Of a stretch of 64,000 bases of DNA, positions 1 to 9,539 are shown piece by piece. Numbering within the stretch: position 1 is the stretch's first letter; each line of letters starts with the position of its first letter. Under the pieces are notes generated by a model, which saw only the letters and a list, made by a program, of their open reading frames with translations, searched no databases and was not told where the DNA came from. The stretch comes from Durusdinium trenchii (Eukaryota; Sar; Dinophyceae; Suessiales; Symbiodiniaceae). The stretch lies in assembly GCA_963970005.1 (NCBI GenBank), contig CAXAMN010005336.1:158143-222142 (forward strand), in the 5' to 3' direction. The translations under genes and the position numbers were made by a program.

Positions 1-577
1 CAAAGACTTCTTTCAACCCAATGAGCAAACTGCTGGCAAATGCTGGTGTATTGGTGACATGGTGCTGAATATAAATAGAGTATTGACAATCTGCTTGGTG
101 TCCCAGGCCAGGTGGTCATCTGCCAATGACAAATGTAGACAAGCAAATAACACTCTTTCTGAGCCTTGCCCTCCACCAATGTCTGTGAAATCAACATGTA
201 ACTGTGTACAGTGTATGCACCATTGATTAGGCCAATGGAGACTTGTTATCTTCTGGATTCTAGTATCTGTTCCAATCAATCAGCAGCTGGCTGTCTCTGC
301 AAGGAAGAAATATCAAGACACAAACTGGAGATTGAAGAAGACCAGGGCATCACAAGCTTGAAAAACCATCTGAACCATTCTTGCAAAACTTCAATATCAA
401 TTGTACAAACAAAGCATGACACTCATATTCTGTTGAGGAGCATGCACCTTACATGACCACAATGGAACTGTACAGTAATTTAAATGTCCATCAACTTCAA
501 TGGAACATACACTGCCAATGGTGCAACATAGTGCATCTGACCTACTGACTGAGGCAACAGCCTCAAACAATTGTGAA
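1..577. other. gene-free stretch at window start
   Basis: Short ORFs occur on both strands but none has protein-like composition, a recognisable motif or plausible splice borders. I see no repeat and no RNA gene. It lies downstream of the last exon of the minus-strand gene that ends at 578. Confidence 0.5.
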
Positions 578-1447
578 TTAGTCCGACAACTTCTTTAATT
601 TTGACTCCACTGTTTCAGGCATGGTCAGGCCCTCATGCAAGTCCAACCAATCCCAGCCCTGTCGGACACACTCCACCGCTGCCCGAGAGTGGCCAATACT
701 TGTCCAACTGATGCTCCGACCATATTGCGCATACTTGCCCTTGTAGGTGAGCTTCCAACGTCCATTCTTCTCGTCCGACCAGGCCCGGACATTTATAGGC
801 AAAAGAGCCTTCATTTTTTCGTCCACACTAGCGTCCAGCTGAGCGTACACCCTTTCAATATTCTTGTCGAAGGCCTTGGTGTTGCCCGTCTGTGACTTGT
901 CCTTTGACTTGCGGGCTTCCACTGCCTTCTTGTCCAACCAGCCCTTGACGTCCTTCGCAGCCCGCTGGTACATTTGTTGCACCTTTGGTCTGAGGGTCCT
1001 GGCAGTGACTGTGGTCCGACGATTGGTCAGCTCTTTCAAAGCTTGGTCCTGCTCTCCATATAGGAGCGTGTCCCTAACAATCATCTCCAGCTCATGGTCA
1101 TCTGCCTCTGGGGTGAGCTTCTCCGTCTCTTGCCTGTGCAAAACCCTTTGAACGACTTCCTCCTCCGTCAAAGATGTGTCCAGGTTAAGCATTCCGACTA
1201 CTGCCAAATGATGGTCCTCATCAGTCCCAGTTGGACTGGCACTGATGGTCCACTTCATCTCCTCACAAACTTTCCGAATAGTTGTCTCCGACAGTCCGGC
1301 AAAGCCCTGCAAGGCCTGAAACTCCAACAGGTTAGTACACTGTGATTTGACCTCCAAGACCACCCCTCTGTTCAAAGAGCAGCCCCGTGTAGTCCGGCCT
1401 TCAGTGAAGTGCCAAAGTGAGCTGCATTTGCTTTTTGCTGAGCACAT
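578..1447 (-). CDS. Last exon of large unknown gene (RSISW..GHSRA domain)
   Basis: This open frame of up to 289 codons ends at a stop at 578. It is Lys/Glu-rich and helical in the middle, then has an aromatic C-terminal block around 'GRSISWTSIGHSRAAVECV'. From memory, similar blocks end many high-copy, unannotated dinoflagellate proteins; I could not search this. The first codons are probably intron, because an AG acceptor lies just inside the ORF (before the codons for SLWHF) and a GT donor lies near the end of the upstream exon at 1697. I read it as the last exon of the gene running 6154 to 578. Function is unknown. Confidence 0.6.
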   Translation of the reverse strand: MCSAKSKCSSLWHFTEGRTTRGCSLNRGVVLEVKSQCTNLLEFQALQGFAGLSETTIRKVCEEMKWTISASPTGTDEDHHLAVVGMLNLDTSLTEEEVVQRVLHRQETEKLTPEADDHELEMIVRDTLLYGEQDQALKELTNRRTTVTARTLRPKVQQMYQRAAKDVKGWLDKKAVEARKSKDKSQTGNTKAFDKNIERVYAQLDASVDEKMKALLPINVRAWSDEKNGRWKLTYKGKYAQYGRSISWTSIGHSRAAVECVRQGWDWLDLHEGLTMPETVESKLKKLSD

Positions 1448-1696
1448 GCTGTTGCTGATTCACATGGTAGAAAGTCAGACTGACTGACAGTCAAACACAA
1501 TCAATTCAATTGCGTTAACATATTATGTGAACATGATGATGCCTAGTGAGGTGTGCTTTCATCGGAAAATTAAATGACTCTGTCAATGGAAGTTGACAGG
1601 GATCTACCCAATCATGAAGAATACTGTACTCACAATCACGACAACCATAAGCACAAATTGAGCTCAAATCACAAGCACTTGTCATCAATTCTTTAT

Positions 1697-4003
1697 TCAA
1701 AACGCATGCATAGAGTCATAGACCGAGAAACGTGCTGGAGAGACAGCATTCAACTCCACTGTTGTGACTTCGGCGTTGAAGATGTGCACCCAGCACAAGG
1801 AGGATTCCTGGTCCAACTCCAGAATGTCCGGCACTCCTGGACTGGAGACAAAATGCCCTGGCCAGCACAATGCTCCCCTCCTGTATGACTTGATGACCAG
1901 CACAGGTTGCCCATGAAGAAGCACAGCATGTCCCTCTGGCAGCAATGCTGCGTGCCATCCAGTCTCCAATCTGCCCCAGTCCCATTTGTGGCTCACAACT
2001 CGGGACACCAGGCTGAAGTCCGACAAAACCTCTTGTTCTGTCTGATGGTTGTGGGATGGCCAGGTCCGACTTTTTGTCACACCCTCCAGAAGTTTGTCCT
2101 CACGCTTTTCCTTGTCCGACTGTTGCCCTCCTCTTACTTTTGGCCGGCAGAAAAGATTCTCTTTCTTCCACTCATTGGGGACATGGTAGAGACCCTCTGG
2201 GTGTACTTCTGCCCTGCTGTATGAGCCCAGTAGTTTCTTTGAGGTCAACCCAAACCAGCCTGCCATCCTGCCCAACTCCTTGGAATTGCTGTTCCGCTGC
2301 TCAGCCTCTCGCTGAATTTTGTTGCCATCCTCAATAAGTTTAGAATTCAAAAGCCCGGACCAAATGCACTTCAACTCCTTTGCCAAAATGTCCGGCACAG
2401 CCCGGAAATTGGAGCCTGACAAGGTCTTCAGAATGTATTGCATGATGGGTCCAGTGCTGCAGTGCCCTTCAATCAAGGTTTTGGCCAAGAGTGTGCCAGA
2501 CTTTTTGGTGATCTGCACTGTGTCCCACATAGCCTGAAAGAAGGACAGGCTACGTGTCTTACACTCATTGTCCTCATGCACAAGTCCAGCAGTTGCTCCA
2601 AATCCATTGGTGTAGAACAGCTGTGAACCTGCCCGATGGCGCAAAATTTGCTTAAGCAGGCTGTACATCTGTCCAGCCAAAGAATCCTGCCAGGCAATCT
2701 CTGCCTCCACTGGAGGAGTCTGGCCAACATACATGTTGAAACCAATCCTTTGCAGTGCAGCCAAGTTTTGCAAACGAAGCACATGGTCCCTGGCTGTGTC
2801 CATCCATGACCAATGGGCCCATTGGGAGTAAAACTGTAATGTCATGTCCGGCGAACGAAGGTCCTTCAACATTTTTGAGCACCGCAAGGCTTCCGGCTGA
2901 AGAACATTAAAAATCAGCCGAGCCATGTTCTTGTTGTCCGACGAGCAGATGAACCGAGTCATCCTATGCAAAGTATTGGCATTTCCCCGACCTGCGTTCT
3001 GCATGTCCTTCTTGGCATCACCTGTAGCTTTGCCCTTGCTTGTCCCAGGTTTGTCCGACCTTGTTGCAGCGGTTGCGCAAGGATGGTCCGGTGCCCAAAG
3101 GTCCGACGGCTTAGTCGACCAGCCCGACGAGATGCAAACAGCACATAGGAGGAATGCCAGCGCTGACCACTCAGTGTCCAACTCAGAGTGGGAAATGGAC
3201 AATGAATTGAACCGGCTCTTGCTCGCCTTTGTGCCCTTTGTCCGGACGCAGTCCTTGTCCGGCAATGACTTCAAAAATTCTTGGCGCTCTGCCTCAGTGT
3301 TGTCCGTCAATGGGCGTCCAGCATCCTCCAAAATTGAAGGGAAGAACTCCAGGAGGAGTGGGTCCGATGGCGACATATTCCCGGCCAATATATCTGCTGT
3401 CTCCTTGATCTTGCTCGACCATGCTGCCTTCTGCCAAGGTCCATAACGTATATTGTACAAAGATATGCACCACAATGAGAACTTCATCATTCCAGCAGCT
3501 GAGAGTGCCAACTGCACATCATTATGGCTACGATGTGCTGGGTCCATGACATGCTCCAACCAAAGGCCATGCTGGTATTTCAGGTATGACACTGCGGCCA
3601 GCTGTGTGGCCTCCTGGTCTGTGCAAAGTATGAGCATCGGCGGTCTTGTCCCATCTTGTTTGTCCAAAGTATGAGATGGTCCAAATGGAAAAGCAAAGTC
3701 TCCAAAGGACCAGCCAATTCCTGACAAAGCATTTCGCATGTCCTGCATCCAACTCAGGGTGGCCAAGCGTTCAGGTTCTTGATAGCCCTTCCGCGCTTTG
3801 GTTTTGTCGCCAGGACGTCCAAAGAAGTCCTGCGTCCTCTTGCCCCACATGTCCAACCACTGCTCTTCTGTCAGCTTGGTGCTCTTCTCCACCTGGACAA
3901 TTTTGAGATATTCACATTTCCTCTCAACAATTGGGCTGGCTCTAGATTTGGATTCCAATTCTTGTGGTGTATTCCAATGAAAGGAAACTAGCAGCATCAA
4001 CAA
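1697..4003 (-). CDS. Large central exon of unknown gene, possible RNase-H-like/transposase core
   Basis: This is the largest open frame in the window (up to 768 codons). The ORF begins at a TTG, so its 5' end is probably an intron acceptor near 3950-3990. Early in it lies 'LILCTDQEATQLAAVSYL' followed about 20 residues later by 'DPAHRSHNDVQLALSAAG'. A hydrophobic strand ending in Asp, then a helix, then D-x2-HR-x2-ND resembles the layout of an RNase-H-like nuclease or transposase fold. From memory this motif pair is widespread in dinoflagellate gene models of unknown function. The rest is helical with many Cys and Trp. Many Ser-Asp and Pro-Asp pairs are written TCGGAC or CCGGAC. The catalytic idea is inference and no third acidic residue has been identified. 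Confidence 0.6.
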   Translation of the reverse strand: MLMLLVSFHWNTPQELESKSRASPIVERKCEYLKIVQVEKSTKLTEEQWLDMWGKRTQDFFGRPGDKTKARKGYQEPERLATLSWMQDMRNALSGIGWSFGDFAFPFGPSHTLDKQDGTRPPMLILCTDQEATQLAAVSYLKYQHGLWLEHVMDPAHRSHNDVQLALSAAGMMKFSLWCISLYNIRYGPWQKAAWSSKIKETADILAGNMSPSDPLLLEFFPSILEDAGRPLTDNTEAERQEFLKSLPDKDCVRTKGTKASKSRFNSLSISHSELDTEWSALAFLLCAVCISSGWSTKPSDLWAPDHPCATAATRSDKPGTSKGKATGDAKKDMQNAGRGNANTLHRMTRFICSSDNKNMARLIFNVLQPEALRCSKMLKDLRSPDMTLQFYSQWAHWSWMDTARDHVLRLQNLAALQRIGFNMYVGQTPPVEAEIAWQDSLAGQMYSLLKQILRHRAGSQLFYTNGFGATAGLVHEDNECKTRSLSFFQAMWDTVQITKKSGTLLAKTLIEGHCSTGPIMQYILKTLSGSNFRAVPDILAKELKCIWSGLLNSKLIEDGNKIQREAEQRNSNSKELGRMAGWFGLTSKKLLGSYSRAEVHPEGLYHVPNEWKKENLFCRPKVRGGQQSDKEKREDKLLEGVTKSRTWPSHNHQTEQEVLSDFSLVSRVVSHKWDWGRLETGWHAALLPEGHAVLLHGQPVLVIKSYRRGALCWPGHFVSSPGVPDILELDQESSLCWVHIFNAEVTTVELNAVSPARFSVYDSMHAF

Positions 4004-4049
4004 GCGCTCACATACAGCAAAGTGTTCATTGCCAAAGAGCGGCGCAATA

Positions 4050-4395
4050 ACCGGGGAACGGCATGGAATGAATCACCACAGAGCGGCACAATGACCGGGG
4101 AAGGGCATGGAAGGAGTCAGAAAACGAGGGCAAAAGTTACGAACTTTTGCCCTTGTCCAAAAGTGCCAAGTTAACCGGGGAAGGCGAAGGAGGCAGGAAT
4201 GTGAGAGCCAACCGGGGAAGGACATGGAATCCAGTCCGAACTTGGGAGTCTCGAAAGATTGCGCGAGTGTTCCGTGATTTTTGCCAGGGGAGAACTGGGC
4301 AACAGCATGGAATGAGGGAACCGGGGAACGGCATGGAGAATGACCGGGGAAGGGGAAGGACACCTCTTAACCGGGGAAGGGCATGGAGGTCCGAC
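4050..4395. repeat. Cluster of an 18-bp repeat, consensus ACCGGGGAAGGGCATGGA
   Basis: Seven good copies start near 4051, 4094, 4174, 4210, 4320, 4343 and 4370. All are in the same orientation, and a decayed copy lies near 4285. Copies vary as GGGAACGGCATGG or GGGAAGGCGAAGG. Spacing is irregular (about 25 to 110 bp), so this is not a simple tandem satellite. The cluster sits between the exons ending at 4643 and starting near 4000 of the minus-strand gene, in a likely intron. It is GC-rich against AT-rich surroundings. Confidence 0.85.
4128..4152. repeat. Perfect 11-bp inverted repeat (hairpin)
   Basis: The arms GGGCAAAAGTT and AACTTTTGCCC are separated by three bases (ACG), giving a perfect 25-bp hairpin. 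It lies within the ACCGGGGAAGGGCATGGA cluster, between its second and third copies. Confidence 0.9.
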
Positions 4396-4642
4396 ACGCC
4401 CAAATCGGTGGGAAAACGGGCGCAAATGTTGCACTGAAAAGAACCTGACCAAAGCGGGATGGCCAGCTGAAAATGGCAACTAAATGTTAAATACATTATA
4501 TTTATGTCCAGAACCCATGAGACATGACATAACTTCAGGCTGACACAAAGCACCCAAAGCTGTGTCACTGTCACTTGGTAGCTTGGACTTGAAGTGTGTG
4601 AAACAGTCCATGATTGATATAAACAAAGAATTGAATGTCATG

Positions 4643-5032
4643 TCACTCCAACTTCATGGCCTGCTGTGGGCAAATGAATGAAATCTGCTTCTCCGGCGCA
4701 TAAGCTATGACATTCAACCAATCGTCCGCCCCAACATGCACAGCATCAGCAACCACTGACAAAATTGATATGTCCTTGAACTCCTTCTTTCCAGTCAGCA
4801 GGTAAGAGTAGCGCTCAGCAACCTGATAGCGCACCCCACTTTGTCCAGCTGCTTTTTTGCACTTCTTGGAAGCTTCTCCATCTGTTGGGTCCGACATCTG
4901 TGCAAACTGCCTTTGTCCTTGTGTGGCAGAAGTGATCTTACTACCACTAGAAGTGGCTTGTTGCACCATGGCTTCCTTGAAGCCATGAGAAGACCGACGA
5001 TATCCTCGCTGGGTCCTGCTCAATGATATCAA
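4643..5032 (-). CDS. Upstream exon of the same unknown gene, possible first acidic strand
   Basis: An open frame of 129 codons ending 'AYAPEKQISFICPQQAMKLE'. The segment 'FKDISILSVVADAVHVGADDW' reads as a hydrophobic beta strand ending in Asp, which in an RNase-H-like fold would be the first acidic residue; the exon at 1697-4003 would carry the second. A GC donor is visible in CAG|GCCATG near the end of the ORF, so coding probably stops at ICPQQ and continues in the next exon. An AG acceptor (GCAG|GACC) near 5020 is the likely start. The N-terminal half is Lys/Ser/Gln-rich. Function is inferred only. Confidence 0.5.
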   Translation of the reverse strand: MISLSRTQRGYRRSSHGFKEAMVQQATSSGSKITSATQGQRQFAQMSDPTDGEASKKCKKAAGQSGVRYQVAERYSYLLTGKKEFKDISILSVVADAVHVGADDWLNVIAYAPEKQISFICPQQAMKLE

Positions 5033-5176
5033 TCAATACAATCAAGGACACTGCAAAATTGGCAGTGGATACTAGCTTTACATGACAACTTGACATCAGC
5101 CTACAAGCACAATTGGTGGAGATCAAAAAATAATTGAGCACAACAATAACAAAAACACAGCAATGTCACTACACCA

Positions 5177-6154
5177 TCATGCAATGATAACAACACCAAA
5201 AGTTGACTCAGTCCTCAGCTGGTCTACTTGCTTGATTGTGATAGATGTCCATACTGGATGGCCTGACCGACTTCCACAGTCTATTACTGCTGCCAAATGC
5301 TCATAGCATCGAGCAATGCATAAGGAAGACATGGTCCGGCGAGACTTTGCAAAATTCCCATTGACCTCGTCCTTTGCCAATGAATGAATGGCGTCCATCA
5401 CAGTAGCCCATTGGTCCAGTCCTGAAAATGATCTGCTCAAATTCATGTGAGACTTTGATAGCCTGTGGATGTCCACAAGTCCAGCCCTGAAATGAAATTC
5501 GATCCCCTCTGGAGTAGTGAGCACTCTGTCGCCCTGCAAGAATTGGTCCATCATAGCATTCAATAGTGTGAAACACCTGTCCTTCACATTGTCATGCCCC
5601 AGGTTCCACTTCTGGGTTTGCTTCGGCCCACGGAAGGCCCAGTGTCCAACAATTACCAAAAAGGCAAAAGTGCTAGCAGCAAATTCCTGGCACATAAGGC
5701 CATCTGTCCCCATTGAAGTGTCTGGCCCTGGGTCCACATTTGAATCTGGTCCATCAGAATCATTCAACTTCCTCTTCTTTTTTGACATCGTGCTCTTCTG
5801 TTTTGCCCATGAGCTGTAAAGGATATGCTTTGCAGCTTCTTGTTCGATCTCCTTTGCTTCGCAGTCCGACATCAACCACTGTACCTTGTCCACAACACGG
5901 TTAGTCCAAGCATCGACTGCCTGTCCAAGGAAGTTTGTGGTGCTTGTCCCACCCAGGAAGTCCACAAGCCAGCGTAAATGCCAGAACCTGTGGCCTCCAG
6001 CAAAGTCCGTCTTGGTTTGTTCAAAGTCATAGAGCTCACAGCGGAAACGCCCATGCTTCCCACACAGAATCTCCCCTGCGAAAGTAGTCCGACCAGAAAT
6101 GTCCGACGTAGCTGCATCAGGAGATTGCGACGCAGCTTTCGATGATGCTGCCAT
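5177..6154 (-). CDS. First large exon of the unknown gene 6154-578
   Basis: The first true ATG in this frame is at 6154; the codon at 6184 is TTG. The N-terminus is Ser/Ala-rich, followed by 'FAGEILCGKHGRFRCELYDF', a basic stretch 'SKKKRKLNDSDGPD' that could be a nuclear localisation signal, and a helical C-terminal half. The order and spacing on the minus strand (6154-5177, 5032-4643, 4003-1697, 1447-578) suggest one gene of about 5.6 kb and roughly 1,700 residues. An alternative is that this is a separate one-exon gene. No known family was recognised. Confidence 0.5.
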   Translation of the reverse strand: MAASSKAASQSPDAATSDISGRTTFAGEILCGKHGRFRCELYDFEQTKTDFAGGHRFWHLRWLVDFLGGTSTTNFLGQAVDAWTNRVVDKVQWLMSDCEAKEIEQEAAKHILYSSWAKQKSTMSKKKRKLNDSDGPDSNVDPGPDTSMGTDGLMCQEFAASTFAFLVIVGHWAFRGPKQTQKWNLGHDNVKDRCFTLLNAMMDQFLQGDRVLTTPEGIEFHFRAGLVDIHRLSKSHMNLSRSFSGLDQWATVMDAIHSLAKDEVNGNFAKSRRTMSSLCIARCYEHLAAVIDCGSRSGHPVWTSITIKQVDQLRTESTFGVVIIA

Positions 6155-6184
6155 GACTTGGGGGCTGTCTCCGACAAAGTCCAA

Positions 6185-6813
6185 TGTGACCTGTTCAACC
6201 TACCTAGCCCAAATGTAGTGCAACAAATTGCACAAACCAATGATCACATGACTTGCTAGCAGCGATGATTATTTATAAACTGTTTGATATTGACCATGTA
6301 CTGAGTTGACATCCACAAGTCTGGACAAGGTGGACACAAGTGAAGCTGTTCATTCTAACTTGAGCTGGAATTCTGCAAAAAACATGAGTCATTCATAAAT
6401 GGATTGCACAATGGACCTGAAGGCATTCAAAGTTCACACAACTCAGCTGTGCAGGGGCTACCCAACATCAGTATTGTTCCCTGACTGAACACAGAAGTCA
6501 ATGGCTGCAATCTCCAAGAATGACCAGTGATGAAAGCAGCTCTTTTTTTGCCTTGAAGCAATTGAATGGAGTCGGAAGGCAGCTAGGCTAGCAACACATA
6601 GATTACATTACAAAATTCACTTCAAGTTGAAGTTGGGTCTGTCACAACATGGTCAATCATTGTCATGTCCGCAACGAAACCCTCTGAAAATGAAGTCCGG
6701 CACAAGCTGAAGTCCAAAGCCATTGAACACAATGCAGTCTCCTGAGTTTGGACTTGAGGTTAGAGAAAATCACTGCGCAAACAAAAAACAATTAGTGGTG
6801 CACATACAAAACT
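6185..6813. other. Gene-free stretch between two minus-strand genes
   Basis: AT-rich, with scattered GTCC/GTCCGGC words but no convincing exon, repeat or RNA gene. It separates the first exon of the upstream large gene from the stop codon of the gene ending at 6814. Confidence 0.5.
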
Positions 6814-7814
6814 TTAATTGTACCAAACATATTTTACTGCAAGATCTGCAAGACTGTCATCAAAGAGGCGGTAGTCCACCGCAAATGTGGAATTCAATGT
6901 GAAGTGCGCAACAAAGGACTGGCCCTTATAGAAGACTCCGACTGTGTCCAAGTAGTCCGACTCATGAATCTTCTGAACAAGATCCAGAACCATGGAAGCA
7001 GGCACTGGGTCCATTGGAGTGGTCCAGGGGTCGAAAGCCTGTCCTGCTTCAATTTCAGCAGCCTGCCTCAGGATTGTCCGGCAATTCACTTCTGCATCAA
7101 AAATTTGCTTCTCAACCCTGAGCTTCAAAATCTCCCAGGCAGTCCTGAGTAGATGGCATGCTTTGGGTAAACTGTTCTGTATCATATTCACTAGTTTCAC
7201 CAAAACCAAACGAAATACATGCTGCAAACCCACATGGTACAATGGTCAAACAACTATGGAAGTACTTTCAGCTGGATGACACACATGATCCATGATTCAA
7301 ATATCAAGCACAGCCAGCACATTGTAAGTCCAAGGAACTTCAGAAAGGGGTGGTCCTGGCAATGGTCCTTCTCCACAACAAAGCTGCCCTTCCCAAAGTA
7401 CCTCGAACCATTTATACAAAGATGGCTGCTGCTGCAAAACATGCAATCAATTGTAATATTAAACAGTGAAGAATCTGATCATCTACAACAGGTCAGGGTG
7501 CAATCTGTGGAGTTCCGGAACAGGTACCATATTGTCCGACAAGAGTGCCAAATAGCGAAGACCCCTGGGTTGCACAAGACCAAAATGAGTGAGCATAGCT
7601 AGACAAAAACCTTTGTGTCTTTGTAAAAGCAGGCTCAAATTCAACAAAGCTTGTCTCCAAGTAGGAAAACAATGCTAGTGCAATCTAAATACTCAGATTT
7701 CTACGAAACTACTTGTTCAATTTCTTCAGGGGACCAAGGGCCAAATCCAGAAGCCTCCAGGTACTTCTGTATGTCCAACGGGGAGAGCTCAAAGACTGTT
7801 GGTGAAGCTTCCAT
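6814..7814 (-). CDS. Small multi-exon gene, unknown function
   Basis: The first exon, 7814-7713, is 34 codons from an ATG ('MEASPTVFELSPLDIQKYLE...SPEEIEQ') and ends at a GT donor (CAA|GTAGTT); it is too short to stand out as an ORF. The last exon, 7144-6814, begins after CTCAG and ends '...LFDDSLADLAVKYVWYN'. Probable middle exons lie near 7560-7500 and 7440-7340, but their frames and borders are unresolved. The last exon contains 'EVNCRTILRQAAEIEAGQ' and a beta-rich end around 'VGVFYKGQSFVAHF'. No family was recognised. It lies in the one-direction minus-strand run and shares its GGAC-rich wording. Confidence 0.45.
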
Positions 7815-8537
7815 GAGCTCACTAGTGCCCGACAATGAACTCCGACTGAAATAGGATCACATCAATACTAGGTTAACAAATCTTGCTTGGATGGTTCTTC
7901 GCACGTTAGATTTGTCTGGGATATGTGTTAGTGTTGTTGTTATCTAATGGACAGTTGCAATTTAGATGTCTTGACATATTTAGATGTCTTGACATAATAT
8001 TGTCTCGTGACTCTTGAGCCCAAAAGATACCCAAATGTTTGAGGGTTAAATCACTGGTTGAATTCGTGGATCAAATTGGCTGTACATCAGTGCGCCTGTT
8101 CAAATCATGCAGCCAGAAAGGTCTCCAGCAGTATGTCAAAGGATGTGTTGCAATTCTTCAGTTTGCAATGTCTGGACAACCCTACAAACGATGGAATTGA
8201 ACGCTGAAATCAAGCACTGGCACATTGCACATAGTTTTCATGGACTTGCTTCAGTGATGAAGTCTCCACATAATTAGTGGAGCCATCCCCATTTCCAGCC
8301 AACCCACATCCGCAAACATGTGATTAAATTGAACAGTGAAAACATGTTGTTTCATTGCTAACATTGAAAATAGAAGTCCGACTATGGCTGGGAATGTCCT
8401 GGGCTATTAAATTTAATAGACCCTCTGAAACAGCTCAGACTTCGGTCTGAGGACCCCCTAGTTCAGTCTAGACTCAGTCCGTCCAAGTCTGCTGCATGTC
8501 TGCAGGACCCCACTCCAAATTGCTCCTGCAACGTCCT
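7815..8537. other. Gene-free stretch
   Basis: AT-rich intergenic DNA. The only structure noticed is a short direct repeat of TTAGATGTCTTGACATA near 7963-7995. Confidence 0.5.
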
Positions 8538-9539
8538 TCATTCAGTCTTCTTTTCACCCTCTTGCTTCGTCTTATTTTTGCTGGTGTGCTCCAGCGTCTC
8601 AAACTTAGGCCTTTTTGCTGGCGTTTCCATCTCTGATGGGGCTCCTGTAGCTGTCAGAAGGGAATATTCTGACCTGGTCTCGTCAAAATGCTCTGCTTCC
8701 AGTCCATCCTCGGCCCACTTTCTATTGGGGTCCAATATGTACTCGTCCTGGTCTTGGTCCTCGTTCAGTAAGTCCAGCGCAAGGAAGTCCCACATGCTTG
8801 ACTTCTTGTCCGTTGTCAAATGACAGTCAGGCGAAAATGGGTCCGACAAATGCCATGATTGTCCCTTAGGAGCAGCTGCTAGTTCATGCTCCTTGTAATC
8901 CTCCGGATTTTGTGCTAGTCCACGTAGGACCAGCTTATTGCCCTCCAGTTCCCACACTGCCATCTCATTTGGGTCCTTCAGTAGGTTGTCCATTCCATCC
9001 TTGAACTTGTCCAGGTAGTTCAAATTGAGCTCTTTGACCCGTGCCCTGGCCAGCTTCTCCAAGGTGGAGACCAACCGGATGTCCGACCTTTGTGGAATAG
9101 GGGCTTTTTGTCCAACCCAAAACTGACTCACGAAGCACTGTGTAACAAATTCCGGGTGATCGGAAGACTTGTCCGGCAGCCTGATTCCTGTGGCTTGGAT
9201 CATGGTGAGCTGCATGTCCACGGGGATGTCCAGCCATTTGCGCGCACGGCCTTTCCATCGAGGTCCGACCAATTCTGGGCCTTCAAAGGTGTGCTCCTTC
9301 AGAATCCCATTGAGGCACCCTGATCTGATCAGTCCAGCTAATGGTTGTATCCATTTCGGATTGTCCTCCAAAGTGCTCAGCACAAATTGATGGTCCGACT
9401 CAACGAGTGAGGCCTTGCTACTCTGAATGGCAGAGGCGAACTTCTGCTCATTCTTGATCGACCTCTTCTCAGCCTTTTTTGCCCGACGTTCTAATGCCTT
9501 CCTACATGGTGTCCGAATTCCCCCAGACTTTCGCGGCAT
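8538..9539 (-). CDS. Single-exon unknown protein, basic N-terminus
   Basis: A 333-codon frame starts at ATG 9539; the longer frame from 9668 is less likely because its N-terminus is not protein-like. The protein opens with a very basic stretch 'MPRKSGGIRTPCRKALERRA', has a central helical region with 'KWLDIPVDMQLTMIQATGIR', and ends acidic then basic ('...SKNKTKQEGEKKTE'). The stop at 8538 follows a natural-looking hydrophilic tail, so it may be complete in one exon. From memory, N-terminal regions of this style precede the RNase-H-like block of the downstream gene in some dinoflagellate models, so it could be the 5' part of that gene, but the gene at 6814-7814 lies between them. Function unknown. 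Confidence 0.6.
   Translation of the reverse strand: MPRKSGGIRTPCRKALERRAKKAEKRSIKNEQKFASAIQSSKASLVESDHQFVLSTLEDNPKWIQPLAGLIRSGCLNGILKEHTFEGPELVGPRWKGRARKWLDIPVDMQLTMIQATGIRLPDKSSDHPEFVTQCFVSQFWVGQKAPIPQRSDIRLVSTLEKLARARVKELNLNYLDKFKDGMDNLLKDPNEMAVWELEGNKLVLRGLAQNPEDYKEHELAAAPKGQSWHLSDPFSPDCHLTTDKKSSMWDFLALDLLNEDQDQDEYILDPNRKWAEDGLEAEHFDETRSEYSLLTATGAPSEMETPAKRPKFETLEHTSKNKTKQEGEKKTE

Noticed and set aside
4050-4395. Possible CRISPR array
   Set aside because: Repeats are short, vary, have irregular spacers, and lie in a eukaryotic intron with no cas genes.
4073-4574. ORFs over the 18-bp repeat cluster on both strands
   Set aside because: Frames follow the repeat and are not conserved between strands or copies; no protein-like features.
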